DNA of 64,000 bases from Comamonas avium (GTDB taxonomy: Bacteria; Pseudomonadota; Gammaproteobacteria; Burkholderiales; Burkholderiaceae_C). This document shows positions 18,199 to 28,671 of the stretch, piece by piece. How positions within the stretch are numbered: position 1 is the first letter of the stretch; each line of letters begins with the position of its first letter. The notes beneath the pieces are model-generated. The model had not been told where the DNA came from. It made no database searches and saw nothing but the letters and a program-made list of their open reading frames with translations. The DNA lies in assembly GCF_014836675.1 (NCBI RefSeq), contig NZ_JACSQK010000007.1:162004-226003 (forward strand), given 5' to 3'. Position numbers and translations under genes: made by a program.

Positions 18199-18619
18199 GC
18201 TGTTAACGCGAAAAACGCGCGTTGTTAGGTGTAAACGCGGATTACAAAACCAGCCGAATTTACTCTTCTCGCCCATCTTCTTCTTGTCTATCAAAGCTCA
18301 ACACAGTGCCGTGTGCTGTCTTTATGTAGGCATTCAACGCGCACCCATGTCAATTGACACCCGTCAAACAACCCCTAAATCCTTGATTTTTCAGGACATA
18401 CTGAAATAAGAGAAACCTCTTGATAAATGTCAAGAGCTCCCCAAATTGGGGCAGCTAAACAACAGCACAACACCCTGCTTGACCCGTGGTCTTTGCTACT
18501 TTTGTGTAGCTTCAGCATCCCCACAAACCCTTTTCCTACAAGTCTGACAGATAAAACTCGCTTGTTGACACGAATCAAGCCGCGTACAAGTGGTGCATCG
18601 CTTCGAGGAGATTTGCACC
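18199..18619. promoter_or_regulatory. Divergent promoter region of cyoA and the MFS gene
   Basis: A 421-bp gap between divergent genes with no supported ORF. It contains the 12-bp palindrome TGTCAATTGACA (18348-18359), an FNR/ANR-like TTGATAAATGTCAA (18420-18433) and the hairpin CCCC-AAATT-GGGG (18439-18451). GC content drops compared with the flanking genes. The positions suit oxygen control of the quinol oxidase, but no start site can be read directly. Confidence 0.55.
18420..18433. promoter_or_regulatory. FNR/ANR-like site
   Basis: TTGATAAATGTCAA differs at one position from the consensus TTGAT-N4-ATCAA and is flanked by C and G, so the arms read CTTGA and TCAAG. It lies 222 bp before cyoA and 187 bp before the MFS start. 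A single match like this can occur by chance. Confidence 0.4.
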
Positions 18620-19951
18620 ATGACAGGACTTGCACACTCTGGCCCCGTATCGGGTGCCGCCCCTCTGCTCCCTGCTGTCCATCGTGACGAAGAAGTCACC
18701 CCAGGTGAAATTGCAGCGGGCGTGATCATTGGCCGCGCATCAGAGTACTTTGATTTCTTCGTCTTTGGCATCGCCTGCGTGCTGGTATTTCCGCACGTCT
18801 TCTTCCCGTTCCTGTCCACGCTCGACGGCATGCTCGCCGCCTTTGCGGTGTTTGCTCTGGCGTTTATTGCCCGCCCTGTGGGCACTGCCCTGGGCATGGT
18901 CATACAGCGGCGCTGGGGCATGGCACCCAAGCTGACCATTGCGCTGTTCCTGCTGGGCAGCGCCACAGTAGGTATTGCGTTGCTGCCGGGGTATGACAGC
19001 CTCGGGACCATAGCAATCTGGTGGCTCATCGGGCTGCGTATTGCCCAGGGCCTTGCCGTGGGCGGCTCCTGGGAGGGGCTGCCGTCTTTGCTGGCAATGA
19101 GTGCCCCCAAAGAAAAACGGGGCTGGTACGCCATGATTGGCCAGCTGGGTGCACCCATCGGCTTTGTGGTTGCAGCCTCCATATTTGCCTTCATCTACAA
19201 CCAGCTGTCCATTGAAGAGTTCACCACCTGGGGCTGGCGCTACCCCTTCTGTGTCGCTTTTGCTATCAACGTCGTCGCGCTGTTTGCACGTTTGCGCCTG
19301 GTGGCCGATGACACCTACGCCAACATGTTCAAGACCATGGAGCTGACCCCTTCACGCACTTTTGAAATGATCCACAGCGGTGAAGGGAAAAACGTATTTC
19401 TGGGTGCCCTGGCAGCTCTGGCCAGCTTTGCCCTGTTCCACCTGGTCACCGTGTTTCCCCTGTCCTGGATGACGCTGTATGGCGATGCCTCGGTAACCGC
19501 CATTTTGTGGGTGCAAGTGCTAGGGGCACTGATCGCCTGCGCCGCCATGGTGCTGTCTGGCTGGATGGCTGACAGGTTTGGGCGCCGCAACACGCTGGGG
19601 GCCATGGCGGTACTGATTGGCCTGTTCAGTTTTGCTGCGCCCATGCTGCTCAGTGGCGGCACAGCGGGCCAGAACGTCTTCATCCTGGTGGGCTTTGCAC
19701 TGCTGGGGCTGTCCTATGGGCAGTCCTCAGGCACCGTCACTGCCAACTTCTCACGCCGTTTCCGCTACGTGGGAGCGGCCTATTCAGCCGATCTGGCATG
19801 GCTGCTGGGTGCGGCCATGGCACCATTGGTGGCCTTGTACCTGTCTTCGCATTTTGGCCCTATCGCCGTGGGCGGGTACTTACTGTCTGGCGCTGTCTGT
19901 ACGCTGGTGGCTTTGGGCATTAACCGCGCCCTGGAGACAGCGCGCAAGTAG
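18620..19951 (+). CDS. MHS/MFS-family transporter
   Basis: A 443-residue inner-membrane transporter with 12 predicted helices and cytoplasmic N-terminus (metabolite:H+ symporter type). MFS motifs are visible: SEYFDFFVFG in helix 1, RIAQGLAVGGSWEGLPSLL in helix 4, and a cytoplasmic loop between helices 8 and 9 reading GWMADRFGRRNTLG. The loop after helix 2 (IQRRWGMAPKLT) has lost the usual DRxGRR residues. The start ATG at 18620 is preceded by GAGGAG at 9 nt; an in-frame ATG at 18590 has no site. It is followed by a strong terminator and is divergent from cyoA. The substrate, probably a small carboxylate, is unknown. Confidence 0.88.
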   Translation: MTGLAHSGPVSGAAPLLPAVHRDEEVTPGEIAAGVIIGRASEYFDFFVFGIACVLVFPHVFFPFLSTLDGMLAAFAVFALAFIARPVGTALGMVIQRRWGMAPKLTIALFLLGSATVGIALLPGYDSLGTIAIWWLIGLRIAQGLAVGGSWEGLPSLLAMSAPKEKRGWYAMIGQLGAPIGFVVAASIFAFIYNQLSIEEFTTWGWRYPFCVAFAINVVALFARLRLVADDTYANMFKTMELTPSRTFEMIHSGEGKNVFLGALAALASFALFHLVTVFPLSWMTLYGDASVTAILWVQVLGALIACAAMVLSGWMADRFGRRNTLGAMAVLIGLFSFAAPMLLSGGTAGQNVFILVGFALLGLSYGQSSGTVTANFSRRFRYVGAAYSADLAWLLGAAMAPLVALYLSSHFGPIAVGGYLLSGAVCTLVALGINRALETARK

Positions 19952-19980
19952 CCATCCGCAGCGCCACCAGTTCCCCCAAA

Positions 19981-20009
19981 GGGCTTGCCACGCTGGCAAG
20001 CCCTTTTTT
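19981..20009 (+). terminator. Terminator after the MFS gene
   Basis: A perfect 10-bp stem GGGCTTGCCA / TGGCAAGCCC with loop CGC (19991-19993), then TTTTTT. Confidence 0.92.
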
Positions 20010-20114
20010 GCTTACCGGCATATCTGCAGGCACATTCCCTGCAGTGACCGACAAACGGGGTGCGCCTGCCTAGAATGATTGGCCGCTTTGTTTTTGCACC
20101 CAACACCGCACACC

Positions 20115-23100
20115 ATGACCCAAGGCCTGATTCGCATCCGTGGCGCCCGCCAGCACAACCTGCAAAACCTGGATCTGGACATTCGCACCGGCGAATTAAC
20201 TGTGGTCACAGGCCCCAGTGGCTCGGGTAAGTCGAGCCTGGTATTCGACACGCTGTTCGCCGAAGGCCAGCGCCGCTATGTCGAAACCTTCAGTGCCTAT
20301 GCGCGCCAGTTCCTCGATCGCATGGACAAACCCGCAGTAGACCGTGTGGAAGGCGTTCCGCCCGCGATTGCGATCGACCAGACCAATCCGGTGCGCAATT
20401 CACGCTCCACCGTGGGCACGATGACCGAGCTCAATGACCACCTCAAGCTGCTCTTTGCCCGCGCGTCCCACCTGTTCGACAGCCAGACCACACTGCCGGT
20501 GCAGCATGACACGGCCGAATCGATTTTTGCAGCGCTGCAAAAACGCGCAGAGCAGGCCGGTGATCCGCGCATTGCACTGACGTTCCCGGTAGAGCTGCCC
20601 GCCAACACATCTCAGCAAGAAGTTGAGCAATGGCTGTCCGCCAGCGGCTTTACCAAAGTACAGGCCGAACGCGAAGTGGAACGTGCTGCACCCACTGAAG
20701 AGCCCGTCAAGGGCAAAAAGCCAAAGGCTGCGCCGCCTGAAAAAATCAAGGTGCTGGATGTGGTGGCCGACCGCTTCCGCTTCAGCCGCGTGGAACGTGC
20801 GCGCGCCATGGAAGCCATCGAGGTGGCTCTGAAGCGCGGCAACGGTCACCTGACCGTGTATGTCATGCCCGAAGAGGGCGATGCATACACCTGGCGCTTC
20901 TCTCAGGGCCTGCACTGCCCTGAGAGCAACCTCAGCTACACCGCGCCCATGCCTTCGCTGTTCTCGTTCAACTCTGCGGTTGGTGCCTGCGACGCCTGCC
21001 GTGGTTTTGGCCGGGTCATTGGCGTGGACTGGGGGCTGGTCATTCCCAACGACAAGCTCACGCTGCGCACGGGTGCCATCAAGCCCATCCAGACCCCGGC
21101 CTGGCAGGAGATACAGGATGACCTCTTGCGCCACGCAGAGGCCGAAGGGATTCCGCGTGATATTGCCTGGAGCAAGCTGTCTGCCGAGCACAAGCACTGG
21201 GTGATTCACGGCTCGCCACTGTGGAAAGGCACCTGGAACAAGCAGTGGTACGGCATTCGCCGCTTTTTTGAATACCTCGAAACCAAGACCTACAAGATGC
21301 ACATCCGTGTGCTGCTGTCCAAATACCGCAGCTACACACAATGCCCGACGTGCTCAGGGGCACGCCTGAAAACCGAAAGCCTGCTGTGGCGCATGGGCAG
21401 CAAGGCACAGGCTGATGCCGTGCTGCCGCCCGAGCAGCGTTTTATGCCTGCGGGCGTGGCATGGAGCCGTGCCCAGCTGGAGGCCCTGCCCGGCCTGTGC
21501 CTGCATGACCTGATGCGCCTGCCCATCACCCGGCTGCGCAGCTTTTTTGAAAGCCTGCACCTGGCCAATCAGACGGGTTTGCCAGACGGTGAGCTGCAAG
21601 CCCTCAAACTGCTTAACGAAGAAATTGGCACCCGCCTGAAATACCTTGTCGATGTCGGCATTGGCTACCTCACGCTGGATCGCCAAAGCCGCACCCTGTC
21701 CGGCGGGGAGGTGCAGCGCATCAACCTGACCACGGCTCTGGGCACGTCGCTGGTGAACACCTTGTTTGTGCTGGATGAACCCAGCATTGGCTTGCACCCG
21801 CGCGATATGGAGCGCATCACGCAGGCCATGCACCGCCTGCGTGATGCAGGCAACACCCTGGTGGTCGTGGAGCATGACCCTGCCGTCATGTTTGCCGCAG
21901 ACCGCATGATCGACATGGGCCCGGGTCCCGGCGCACGGGGTGGACAGATTGTGTTTGATGGCACGCCGCAGGCACTGCGCCATGCCGACACGCTGACCGG
22001 CGCCTATCTGGGTGGCCGCAAGCAAGTGGGCTTTGGCGTCAAGCGCATGGTGACCGACGCTACGCCACGCCTGATTTTGGAAGGTGCCCGCGAGCACAAC
22101 CTGCAAAACCTGCAAGTGAACTTTCCCTTGCAGCGCCTGGTCACGATCACAGGGGTTTCGGGTTCCGGAAAATCCTCGCTGATTCAGGACATCCTCGCCC
22201 CAGCGCTCATGCGCCACTTTGGCAAACCCACGGACAGCCCGGGTCTGTACGACCGCCTGCTGGGCGCCGATCACCTGGCCGATGTGGTGTTTGTGGACCA
22301 GTCGCCCATTGGAAAAACCGCACGCTCCAACCCCGTTAGCTATGTGGGCGCGTGGGACAGCCTGCGTGAGCTGTTTGCACTGGCGCCTCTGGCTGCACAG
22401 CGCGGCTACACCGCCAGCAAGTTCAGCTTTAACAGTGGCGATGGCCGCTGCCCCACCTGCGGGGGCTCGGGCTTTGAACATGTGGAGATGCAGTTTCTCT
22501 CCGACGTGTACCTGCGTTGCCCCGATTGCAATGGCAGTCGTTATCGCGACGAGATTCTGGAAGTCACCATCGAACGCGGCGAACGCGCCTTCAACGTCAG
22601 CGATGTGCTGGAGCTGACCGTGGCTGAAGCCGCCATGCTGTTTGCACACGATGCTGACGTGATCCGCGCGCTGCAGCCCATCGTGGATGTGGGTCTGGAG
22701 TACGTCAAGCTGGGCCAGCCCGTGCCGACACTGTCGGGTGGCGAAGCCCAGCGCCTGAAGCTGGCAGGTTTCTTGGCCGAGGCCGCCAAAACCGCATCCA
22801 AATCCAAACAGAAAATTGCCCGCAAAGGCACGCTGTTCCTGTTTGACGAGCCCACCACAGGGCTGCACTTTGAAGACATTGCCAAGCTGATGCGCGCACT
22901 GCGCAAGCTGCTGGAGGCGGGCAACAGCCTGATCGTCATTGAGCACAACCTGGACGTCATTCGCGCCAGCGACTGGCTCATTGACCTGGGCCCCGAAGGC
23001 GGTGACGCCGGAGGCCAGATCATTGCCCAGGGCACACCCGAAGACGTACGCCAGGTGCCCGGCTCACACACGGCACAGGCGCTGCGCGAGTACGACCTGG

Positions 23101-26033
23101 CCATGGGTGTGGGTGGTCAGCTGGTGGAAGAAGTAGCCCCCATGCTCTACAAAAAAGAGCTGTCAGCGCCCGCACGCAAAGTGAAGGAAGGCAAAAATGC
23201 GATTGAGATCGTCAATGCACGTGAACACAATTTGAAGGGCCTGAGCGTGGAAATTCCACGCGGCAAATTCAATGTGGTGACCGGTGTTTCTGGCTCCGGC
23301 AAGTCCACGCTGGCGTTCGACATTCTGTTCAACGAGGGCCAGCGCCGCTACCTCGAATCGCTGAACGCCTATGCCCGCTCCATCGTGCAACCGGCGGGCC
23401 GCCCCGAAGTGGATGCCGTGTGGGGCATCCCCCCCACAGTGGCGATTGAGCAGCGCCTGTCACGCGGCGGGCGCAAATCCACCGTGGGCACAACCACCGA
23501 GGTCTGGCACTTTCTGCGCCTGCTGTACGTCAAGCTGGGCACCCAGCACTGCGTGCACGACGGCGCAGCCGTCGAGCCCCAGACGCCCGAGCGTATTGCT
23601 GCGCAGCTGCTCACGCAATTCAAGGGCCAGCACATCGGCCTGCTGTCGCCACTGGTGGTGCACCGCAAGGGCGTGTACACCGAGCTGGCCGACTGGGCCC
23701 GCCCCAGGGGCTACACGCATTTGCGCGTGGATGGAGCTTTCTTGCCGACCACCGGCTTTCCGCGTCTGGACCGCTTCAAGGAACACACGATCGAGCTGCC
23801 CGTGGCCAGCTTCAAGGTCAGCGCTGCCAACGAAAAAGAGTTGCGTGCGCAACTGGCCAAGGCACTGGAGATTGGCAAAGGCGTGGTGCACGTGCTGTCA
23901 GGCATTGCCACGCTGGAAGCCGCCATCGCGGCCCCCGAACAGGGCAAAGGCGTGGGCACGCTGCAGGTGTACTCCACCCAGCGCGCCTGCCCCATTTGTG
24001 CCACCAGCTACGCAGAGCTGGAGCCCAGCCTGTTCTCATACAACAGCAAGCACGGCTGGTGCCCGGATTGCGTAGGCACTGGCGTCAAACTGACCAAGGA
24101 TCAGCGCAAGGTCTACGACGACAGCACGCTGGCAGAAGACAACCGGGGGCGCGAGCTGACGCTGACCGCCAACGAGGTCGAAGACCTGGAAGAATGCACC
24201 TGCCCTACCTGCCAGGGCACGCGCCTGAACGCACGTGCGCGGGCCGTGCAGTTCCACGGCAAGGCCATCACGCAACTGGCACAAATGTCGGTCACTGATC
24301 TGCGCCACTGGTTCCAGAACCTGTCAACCACAGGGCGCGAAACCGATATCGCACGTGATCTGCTGCCAGAAATTCTGGGGCGTCTGGAGTTTCTGGAAGA
24401 AGTCGGACTGAACTACCTCACCCTCGAACGTGGTGCACCCACGCTGTCCGGTGGTGAGGCCCAGCGCATTCGTCTGGCGGCACAGCTGGGCAGCAATCTG
24501 CAAGGCGTGTGCTACGTACTGGATGAACCCACGATTGGCCTGCACGCACGCGACAACCACATCCTGCTCAATGCCCTGCACAAGCTGGGCGAGAAGGGCA
24601 ACACGCTGGTGGTGGTGGAGCACGATGAAGACACCATCCGCCGTGCCGACCACGTGATCGACATTGGCCCCAGCGCAGGCAAACGCGGCGGCATGCTGGT
24701 GGCTCAGGGCAAGCCCGAAGACATCATGGCGGCCCCAGATTCGCAGACTGGCCGCTACCTGCTGCATGCCATGCGCCACCCCTTCCAGCCCCGCCGCCCG
24801 GTGCATGGCGTGGCAGATGCGGCATCGATCCCCGTACAGGAAGATGCCCCCAAGCCCAAAAAACGCACCAAAAAACAAATAGCGGCCGATGCCGCCGCTG
24901 CACTGGCAGCCGACAGCGCAGCGCTGAATGCAGAGCTGCAAAACCCGGTCAAAGACACCGGCCCGCTGCACTGGTTGATCGTTAACGGCGCCAACCTGCA
25001 TAACCTGCAGGACATTGAGGCCAGCGTGCCGCTCAAGCGGCTGGTGGCCGTCACGGGCGTATCGGGTTCCGGCAAATCCACCCTGGCACGCGATGTGCTG
25101 CTGGCCAATGTGGCCAGCATCGTCAGCCAGCGCAGCACCAAGGCAGGCCGTGAAGCCATGGCCTCAGGCAACACCCCAGCGCTGGTGGGGTGCGAAGCCG
25201 TATGGGGCACCGAAGGTATCGACCGTGTGCTGGAAGTGGATCAGACGCCGATTGGCAAAACACCACGCAGCTGCCCCGCTACCTATATCGGTTTCTGGGA
25301 CACGATCCGCAAGCTGTTTGCCGACACGCTGGAGGCCAAAGCCCGTGGTTACGGCGCAGGGCGCTTTAGCTTTAACACCGGCGAAGGCCGCTGCCCAGCC
25401 TGTGAAGGCCAGGGCATGCGCACCATCGAGATGAGCTTCTTGCCCGATGTGAAAGTGCCCTGCGAAACCTGCCGTGGTGCGCGCTTTAACCCCGAGACGC
25501 TGGCTGTCAGCTGGCGCGGAAAGAGCATTGGCGACGTACTGCAAATGGAAGTGGACGAGGCGGTCGAGTTCTTCGCCAGCATGCAAAACATTGCGCACCC
25601 GCTGCAACTGCTCAAAGACGTGGGGCTGGGCTACCTCACCCTGGGCCAGCCCTCACCCACTTTGTCTGGCGGTGAGGCGCAGCGCATCAAGCTGGTGACG
25701 GAGTTGACCAAGGTACGCGACGATGTCACCAAACGCGGCAACAAGGCTCCCCACACACTGTACGTGCTGGACGAGCCCACCGTGGGCCTGCACATGGCCG
25801 ACGTGGACAAGCTCATCCGTGTACTGCACCGTCTGGTGGACGCCGGCCACAGCGTGATCGTGATTGAGCACGATCTGGACGTGATTGCCGAAGCCGACTG
25901 GATCATTGACCTGGGCCCCGAAGGCGGCACCGGTGGCGGACAGATTGTGGCGGCAGGCACGCCAGAAGAAGTGGTGGCCTTGGGCACACACACGGGCAGC
26001 GCCATCCAGCCGGTGCTTGCGCGCAATACCTGA
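20115..26033 (+). CDS. Giant tandem-duplicated UvrA-like protein
   Basis: A 1972-residue protein made of two complete UvrA-like halves, against about 940 residues for a normal UvrA. Four ABC modules are visible. Walker A motifs are at about 33-40 (GPSGSGKS), 679-686, 1056-1063 and 1647-1654 (GVSGSGKS). Each is followed by an LSGGE signature ([52 protein letters not shown]) and a [12 protein letters not shown] Walker B. Zinc-finger pairs CPTCGGSGF...CPDCNGS and CPACEGQGM...CETCRGA occur in the second NBD of each half. A Lys/Ala-rich linker follows near 1575-1605. The start is ATG at 20115, where homology begins. It probably recognises DNA damage, perhaps as an intramolecular pseudo-dimer. It could supplement a standard uvrA elsewhere. 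Confidence 0.92.
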   Translation: MTQGLIRIRGARQHNLQNLDLDIRTGELTVVTGPSGSGKSSLVFDTLFAEGQRRYVETFSAYARQFLDRMDKPAVDRVEGVPPAIAIDQTNPVRNSRSTVGTMTELNDHLKLLFARASHLFDSQTTLPVQHDTAESIFAALQKRAEQAGDPRIALTFPVELPANTSQQEVEQWLSASGFTKVQAEREVERAAPTEEPVKGKKPKAAPPEKIKVLDVVADRFRFSRVERARAMEAIEVALKRGNGHLTVYVMPEEGDAYTWRFSQGLHCPESNLSYTAPMPSLFSFNSAVGACDACRGFGRVIGVDWGLVIPNDKLTLRTGAIKPIQTPAWQEIQDDLLRHAEAEGIPRDIAWSKLSAEHKHWVIHGSPLWKGTWNKQWYGIRRFFEYLETKTYKMHIRVLLSKYRSYTQCPTCSGARLKTESLLWRMGSKAQADAVLPPEQRFMPAGVAWSRAQLEALPGLCLHDLMRLPITRLRSFFESLHLANQTGLPDGELQALKLLNEEIGTRLKYLVDVGIGYLTLDRQSRTLSGGEVQRINLTTALGTSLVNTLFVLDEPSIGLHPRDMERITQAMHRLRDAGNTLVVVEHDPAVMFAADRMIDMGPGPGARGGQIVFDGTPQALRHADTLTGAYLGGRKQVGFGVKRMVTDATPRLILEGAREHNLQNLQVNFPLQRLVTITGVSGSGKSSLIQDILAPALMRHFGKPTDSPGLYDRLLGADHLADVVFVDQSPIGKTARSNPVSYVGAWDSLRELFALAPLAAQRGYTASKFSFNSGDGRCPTCGGSGFEHVEMQFLSDVYLRCPDCNGSRYRDEILEVTIERGERAFNVSDVLELTVAEAAMLFAHDADVIRALQPIVDVGLEYVKLGQPVPTLSGGEAQRLKLAGFLAEAAKTASKSKQKIARKGTLFLFDEPTTGLHFEDIAKLMRALRKLLEAGNSLIVIEHNLDVIRASDWLIDLGPEGGDAGGQIIAQGTPEDVRQVPGSHTAQALREYDLAMGVGGQLVEEVAPMLYKKELSAPARKVKEGKNAIEIVNAREHNLKGLSVEIPRGKFNVVTGVSGSGKSTLAFDILFNEGQRRYLESLNAYARSIVQPAGRPEVDAVWGIPPTVAIEQRLSRGGRKSTVGTTTEVWHFLRLLYVKLGTQHCVHDGAAVEPQTPERIAAQLLTQFKGQHIGLLSPLVVHRKGVYTELADWARPRGYTHLRVDGAFLPTTGFPRLDRFKEHTIELPVASFKVSAANEKELRAQLAKALEIGKGVVHVLSGIATLEAAIAAPEQGKGVGTLQVYSTQRACPICATSYAELEPSLFSYNSKHGWCPDCVGTGVKLTKDQRKVYDDSTLAEDNRGRELTLTANEVEDLEECTCPTCQGTRLNARARAVQFHGKAITQLAQMSVTDLRHWFQNLSTTGRETDIARDLLPEILGRLEFLEEVGLNYLTLERGAPTLSGGEAQRIRLAAQLGSNLQGVCYVLDEPTIGLHARDNHILLNALHKLGEKGNTLVVVEHDEDTIRRADHVIDIGPSAGKRGGMLVAQGKPEDIMAAPDSQTGRYLLHAMRHPFQPRRPVHGVADAASIPVQEDAPKPKKRTKKQIAADAAAALAADSAALNAELQNPVKDTGPLHWLIVNGANLHNLQDIEASVPLKRLVAVTGVSGSGKSTLARDVLLANVASIVSQRSTKAGREAMASGNTPALVGCEAVWGTEGIDRVLEVDQTPIGKTPRSCPATYIGFWDTIRKLFADTLEAKARGYGAGRFSFNTGEGRCPACEGQGMRTIEMSFLPDVKVPCETCRGARFNPETLAVSWRGKSIGDVLQMEVDEAVEFFASMQNIAHPLQLLKDVGLGYLTLGQPSPTLSGGEAQRIKLVTELTKVRDDVTKRGNKAPHTLYVLDEPTVGLHMADVDKLIRVLHRLVDAGHSVIVIEHDLDVIAEADWIIDLGPEGGTGGGQIVAAGTPEEVVALGTHTGSAIQPVLARNT

Positions 26034-26607
26034 ATCTGAGGCAAGCCCTGCACAAGGCTGGGAGTGCAGGGCCTTGCTGCAGCGATGCAGCCCGGGCCAC
26101 CCGCCCACTATCTGTGCAGGACTTGTCCTTTTCTTTTTGCCTTTCCCCTTCACCTGCGCGAGGTGCTGGCGCCCGCTCTCAGCGCCACTGCGCGCGGCCT
26201 CGTTACTCATGGCCTGCGCTGCCTGCGCGGCTTGGCGCAGCGTCTGCACTACCAGTTTGCGATGAACTGGCTGTGGGGATGGACATCTGGCTTCACGCAG
26301 CACAAAGGCGCGGCCAATCTACCGAAGCAGCTAAACAGCTAAGCAGCTAAGCAGATATACGCAGCCATACCGCAGCTGTCACTGCCACGTGAAAAGACAA
26401 GCTCCAGCGCCTTCCACTCGGCAAGGGCCACATCGCCAGAACCCGTGGCGCTGACGCGCTAGCGACAACACCCAAGGGATTGCCCCCACCCCCCTGCTTG
26501 CACTTCGTTCCTACAGTGGTGCAAATGTCGCCTTGATTAATTCAAGAAGACATTTTGGGAGAGGCAGCACAGACTGCCTGCACAACACAAGAACTGGAGA
26601 CATTCCC
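26034..26607. other. Intergenic region between UvrA-like gene and tctC-like gene
   Basis: A 574-bp stretch without a supported gene. It holds a stem-loop just after the UvrA stop (GCCCTGCAC 26045-26053 / GTGCAGGGC 26064-26072, no T-run), three copies of CAGCTAA spaced exactly 8 bp (26328, 26336, 26344), and the inverted repeat CTTGA-TTAAT-TCAAG (26532-26546), 62 bp before the next start. Short open frames here (for example 26114-26350) lack ribosome sites and known motifs. Confidence 0.55.
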
Positions 26608-27597
26608 ATGGCTTTCGTCACACACCTTGGTCGCCGCACCACCTTCGCTGCTGCACTGGCTCTGTCCACCTTGGCATTCGCCAGCCACAGCGTGGCACAA
26701 GACGCTGCCAGCTGGCCCACCAAACCCATCCGCCTGATCGTGCCTTACACGCCCGGTGGCTCTACCGACATCGTCAGCCGCACGGTGTTTGAGGCCGTGA
26801 GCAAGCGTCTGGGCCAGCCCGTGGTGATTGAAAACAAGCCCGGTGCCAACAGCACCATTGGTGTGGCACAGACCTCTCGCGCACCCGCTGATGGCTACAA
26901 CTTTGTGAGCGTGCTGGCGGCCTACACCGTGAACATGTCGCTGTACAAAAAGCTGCCCTACCAGCCCGGCGACTTTGTGGCGGTCAGCCATGTGGCGGAT
27001 CTGCCCATGTTCCTGTTCACCTCCAACAAGCTGCCGGTGAAAAATGCCAAGGAACTGGCCGAATACGGCAAGAAAAACCCGCTCAACTACGCCTCCAGCG
27101 GCACTGGTGCCAGCGCCCACATGATTGGTGCGCGCTTTGCGCAGGAAAACCAGCTCAACGCCCAGCACGTGCCCTACAACGGCAGCGCGCCCATCTTGGC
27201 GGACTTGATGTCGGGCCAGGTGGACATGCTGTTTGACCCCTTGCTGGTGCCCATGCCCCATGCCAAGACCGGCAAGATCAAGGTGCTGGCTGTGGCCTCC
27301 AAGCAGCGCTGGCCCAACGAGCCCGATGTGCCCACCATGGAAGAAGCGGGCTTTCCCGGCTTCATCATGAATTCGTGGGTGGGCATTCTGGCCCCCAAGG
27401 GCACGCCCCAGCCCATCGTGGACAAGCTGTCCAAAACCATTGCCCAGGCCGTGCAATCGCCCGAAGTGAAAACCAAGCTCACCCAGCTGGGCTTTGGCGG
27501 CGTTGGCAGCACGCCGGCTGATTTCCAGAAGCTGATTGACCAGGACTCTGCCATGTACAAAGGCGTGATCACCAAGGCCAACGTCAGCCTGGATTGA
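26608..27597 (+). CDS. TctC/Bug-family periplasmic substrate-binding protein
   Basis: A 329-residue periplasmic binding protein of the Bug family. A Sec signal peptide (LGRRTTFAAALALSTLAFASHSVAQ) is cleaved near residue 31. The mature part starts WPTKPIRLIVPYTPGGSTDI, the Bug fingerprint. Further motifs are VVIENKPGANSTIG and NYASSGTGASAHM. Bug proteins bind carboxylates or similar solutes for TctAB-type transporters, though most members are orphans, and no tctA/tctB is near. The ATG at 26608 follows GGAGA; an upstream in-frame ATG lacks one. The ligand is unknown. Confidence 0.92.
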   Translation: MAFVTHLGRRTTFAAALALSTLAFASHSVAQDAASWPTKPIRLIVPYTPGGSTDIVSRTVFEAVSKRLGQPVVIENKPGANSTIGVAQTSRAPADGYNFVSVLAAYTVNMSLYKKLPYQPGDFVAVSHVADLPMFLFTSNKLPVKNAKELAEYGKKNPLNYASSGTGASAHMIGARFAQENQLNAQHVPYNGSAPILADLMSGQVDMLFDPLLVPMPHAKTGKIKVLAVASKQRWPNEPDVPTMEEAGFPGFIMNSWVGILAPKGTPQPIVDKLSKTIAQAVQSPEVKTKLTQLGFGGVGSTPADFQKLIDQDSAMYKGVITKANVSLD

Positions 27598-27612
27598 TCT
27601 TTGCGCCCACAA

Positions 27613-27646
27613 AAAAAGCCAGCAGTGCGATGCCTGCTGGCTTTTT
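27613..27646. terminator. Bidirectional terminator after the Bug gene
   Basis: AAAAAGCCAGCAG, loop TGCGATGC, CTGCTGGCTTTTT. The flanking A and T tracts let it serve the two converging genes. Confidence 0.9.
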
Positions 27647-27728
27647 AATAGCTATCATCGCTTACCCAGCAACGTTTTCAGATATAAATATACCTAAGAA
27701 CGTTACTGCATAAGCGCTAACAGCTATT
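27647..27728. repeat. Nested palindromic repeat, copy 2
   Basis: The outer arms are AATAGCT (27647-27653) and AGCTATT (27722-27728). Next come CGCTTA (27659-27664) with TAAGCG (27711-27716), and inner AACGTT (27671-27676) with AACGTT (27699-27704). It shares CTTACCCAGCAA-GTTTTCA with copy 1. Its right end touches the stop codon of the downstream minus-strand HAD gene. Confidence 0.75.
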
Positions 27729-28521
27729 ATTTATTTAGCAAATGGTCTGCCAGCTGTACAAAACCGTCGCCCCGCTCGGCCTCGGTCACATAGCGGGGCA
27801 GGTGCTGCAGCTGCGGCACAAAGCGCGCAATATTGGCCACACCCACAGACAGCGGCACGTTCTGGAACATCAACTGGTCGTTGGTGGAGTCGCCGATATA
27901 CACCCACTGGCCCAGCGTAGCGTCCAGATCCAGGTCGAACAGCTCACGCACGATCCAGCGCGCACCTTCCAGCTTGTTGTGCTCGCCAAACCAGCCGTTG
28001 ATGTGAATCGAGCTGACCGTGGCATTCATGCCCGCAGCCTTCATGATGGCCACGCAGGCATCGATATGGGCTTGCGACATGGTGGTGAACTCGCTGTGGT
28101 CCACCGCAATGTCGCACTCACGGCCATGCGAGTCGGTGGCACGCTGCGCACCGGGCACGGTGGCTTCGATCTGCGCCAGCACTTCCTGCATCTTGGCAAA
28201 GTTGTGCACACGCGTGTCGTCGTCTTGCTGGTACAGCTTGTCCAGCCCGCCTTCGGCATTGCGGCGCAGCGCCACCGCACCGTTTTCGGCCACGATGGAC
28301 TCCACAGGCCAGGCACGCGCAAACGGCACGCTCCAGCCCACAGGGCGGCCTGTAATCGGCACCACTTTCAGCCCCGCATTCTTGAGGCGCGCAATCGCAG
28401 CCACCACGTGCTCGGGCACCACACCATCGGTGGTCAGCGTGTCATCAATATCGGTCAGCACGCCCAGCAAGTTGGCAGGAACGGGCAGCTCAGACAAAGG
28501 ACGCAGAAATTCTTGGCTCAC
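27727..28521 (-). CDS. HAD-IIB family phosphatase (mannosyl-3-phosphoglycerate phosphatase-like)
   Basis: A 264-residue HAD hydrolase with the IIB (Cof/MPGP/SPP) layout. Motif I is LTDIDDTLTTDG with the nucleophile Asp near residue 23. Motif II is VVPITGRPVGW (about 53-63), followed by a long alpha/beta cap, and motif IV is YIGDSTNDQLMF (about 207-218). Families with this arrangement remove phosphate from sugar phosphates such as mannosyl-3-phosphoglycerate or sucrose phosphate, but no partner synthase lies nearby. It converges on the Bug gene and sits 150 bp downstream of prfC. Confidence 0.85.
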   Translation of the reverse strand: MSQEFLRPLSELPVPANLLGVLTDIDDTLTTDGVVPEHVVAAIARLKNAGLKVVPITGRPVGWSVPFARAWPVESIVAENGAVALRRNAEGGLDKLYQQDDDTRVHNFAKMQEVLAQIEATVPGAQRATDSHGRECDIAVDHSEFTTMSQAHIDACVAIMKAAGMNATVSSIHINGWFGEHNKLEGARWIVRELFDLDLDATLGQWVYIGDSTNDQLMFQNVPLSVGVANIARFVPQLQHLPRYVTEAERGDGFVQLADHLLNK

Positions 28522-28584
28522 AGCAAACTCTCAAAGTACAGGGCAGATGTCACTTGCACCGGGCGCAGCCCATCGGCGGGATGC

Positions 28585-28671
28585 CGAGCAAGGGCCGCCC
28601 CGCAGTGAGGGCGTCGCCCCCCTCCCGCGCAGCGAGACAGGGGGAAGCGGCAAAGCCGCTCAGGGGGTGCT
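28585..28671. repeat. GC-rich repeat-like element downstream of prfC
   Basis: This G/C-block sequence contains CCCCCCTCCC...CAGGGGG (28618-28643), AAGCGGC-AAA-GCCGCTC (28645-28661) and CAGGGGGTGC. It looks like the GC-rich REP-type intergenic elements of Comamonadaceae genomes. It ends 1 nt before the prfC stop codon and could fold downstream of that gene. Only one copy is present in the window. Confidence 0.45.

Noticed and set aside
21354..22946. A 530-codon open frame on the minus strand
   Set aside because: It is antisense to the UvrA-like gene, which has intact ABC motifs throughout this interval.
26114..26350. A 78-codon open frame between the UvrA-like and Bug genes
   Set aside because: No ribosome site and no recognisable domain; its Arg/Ala/Pro-rich composition looks non-coding.
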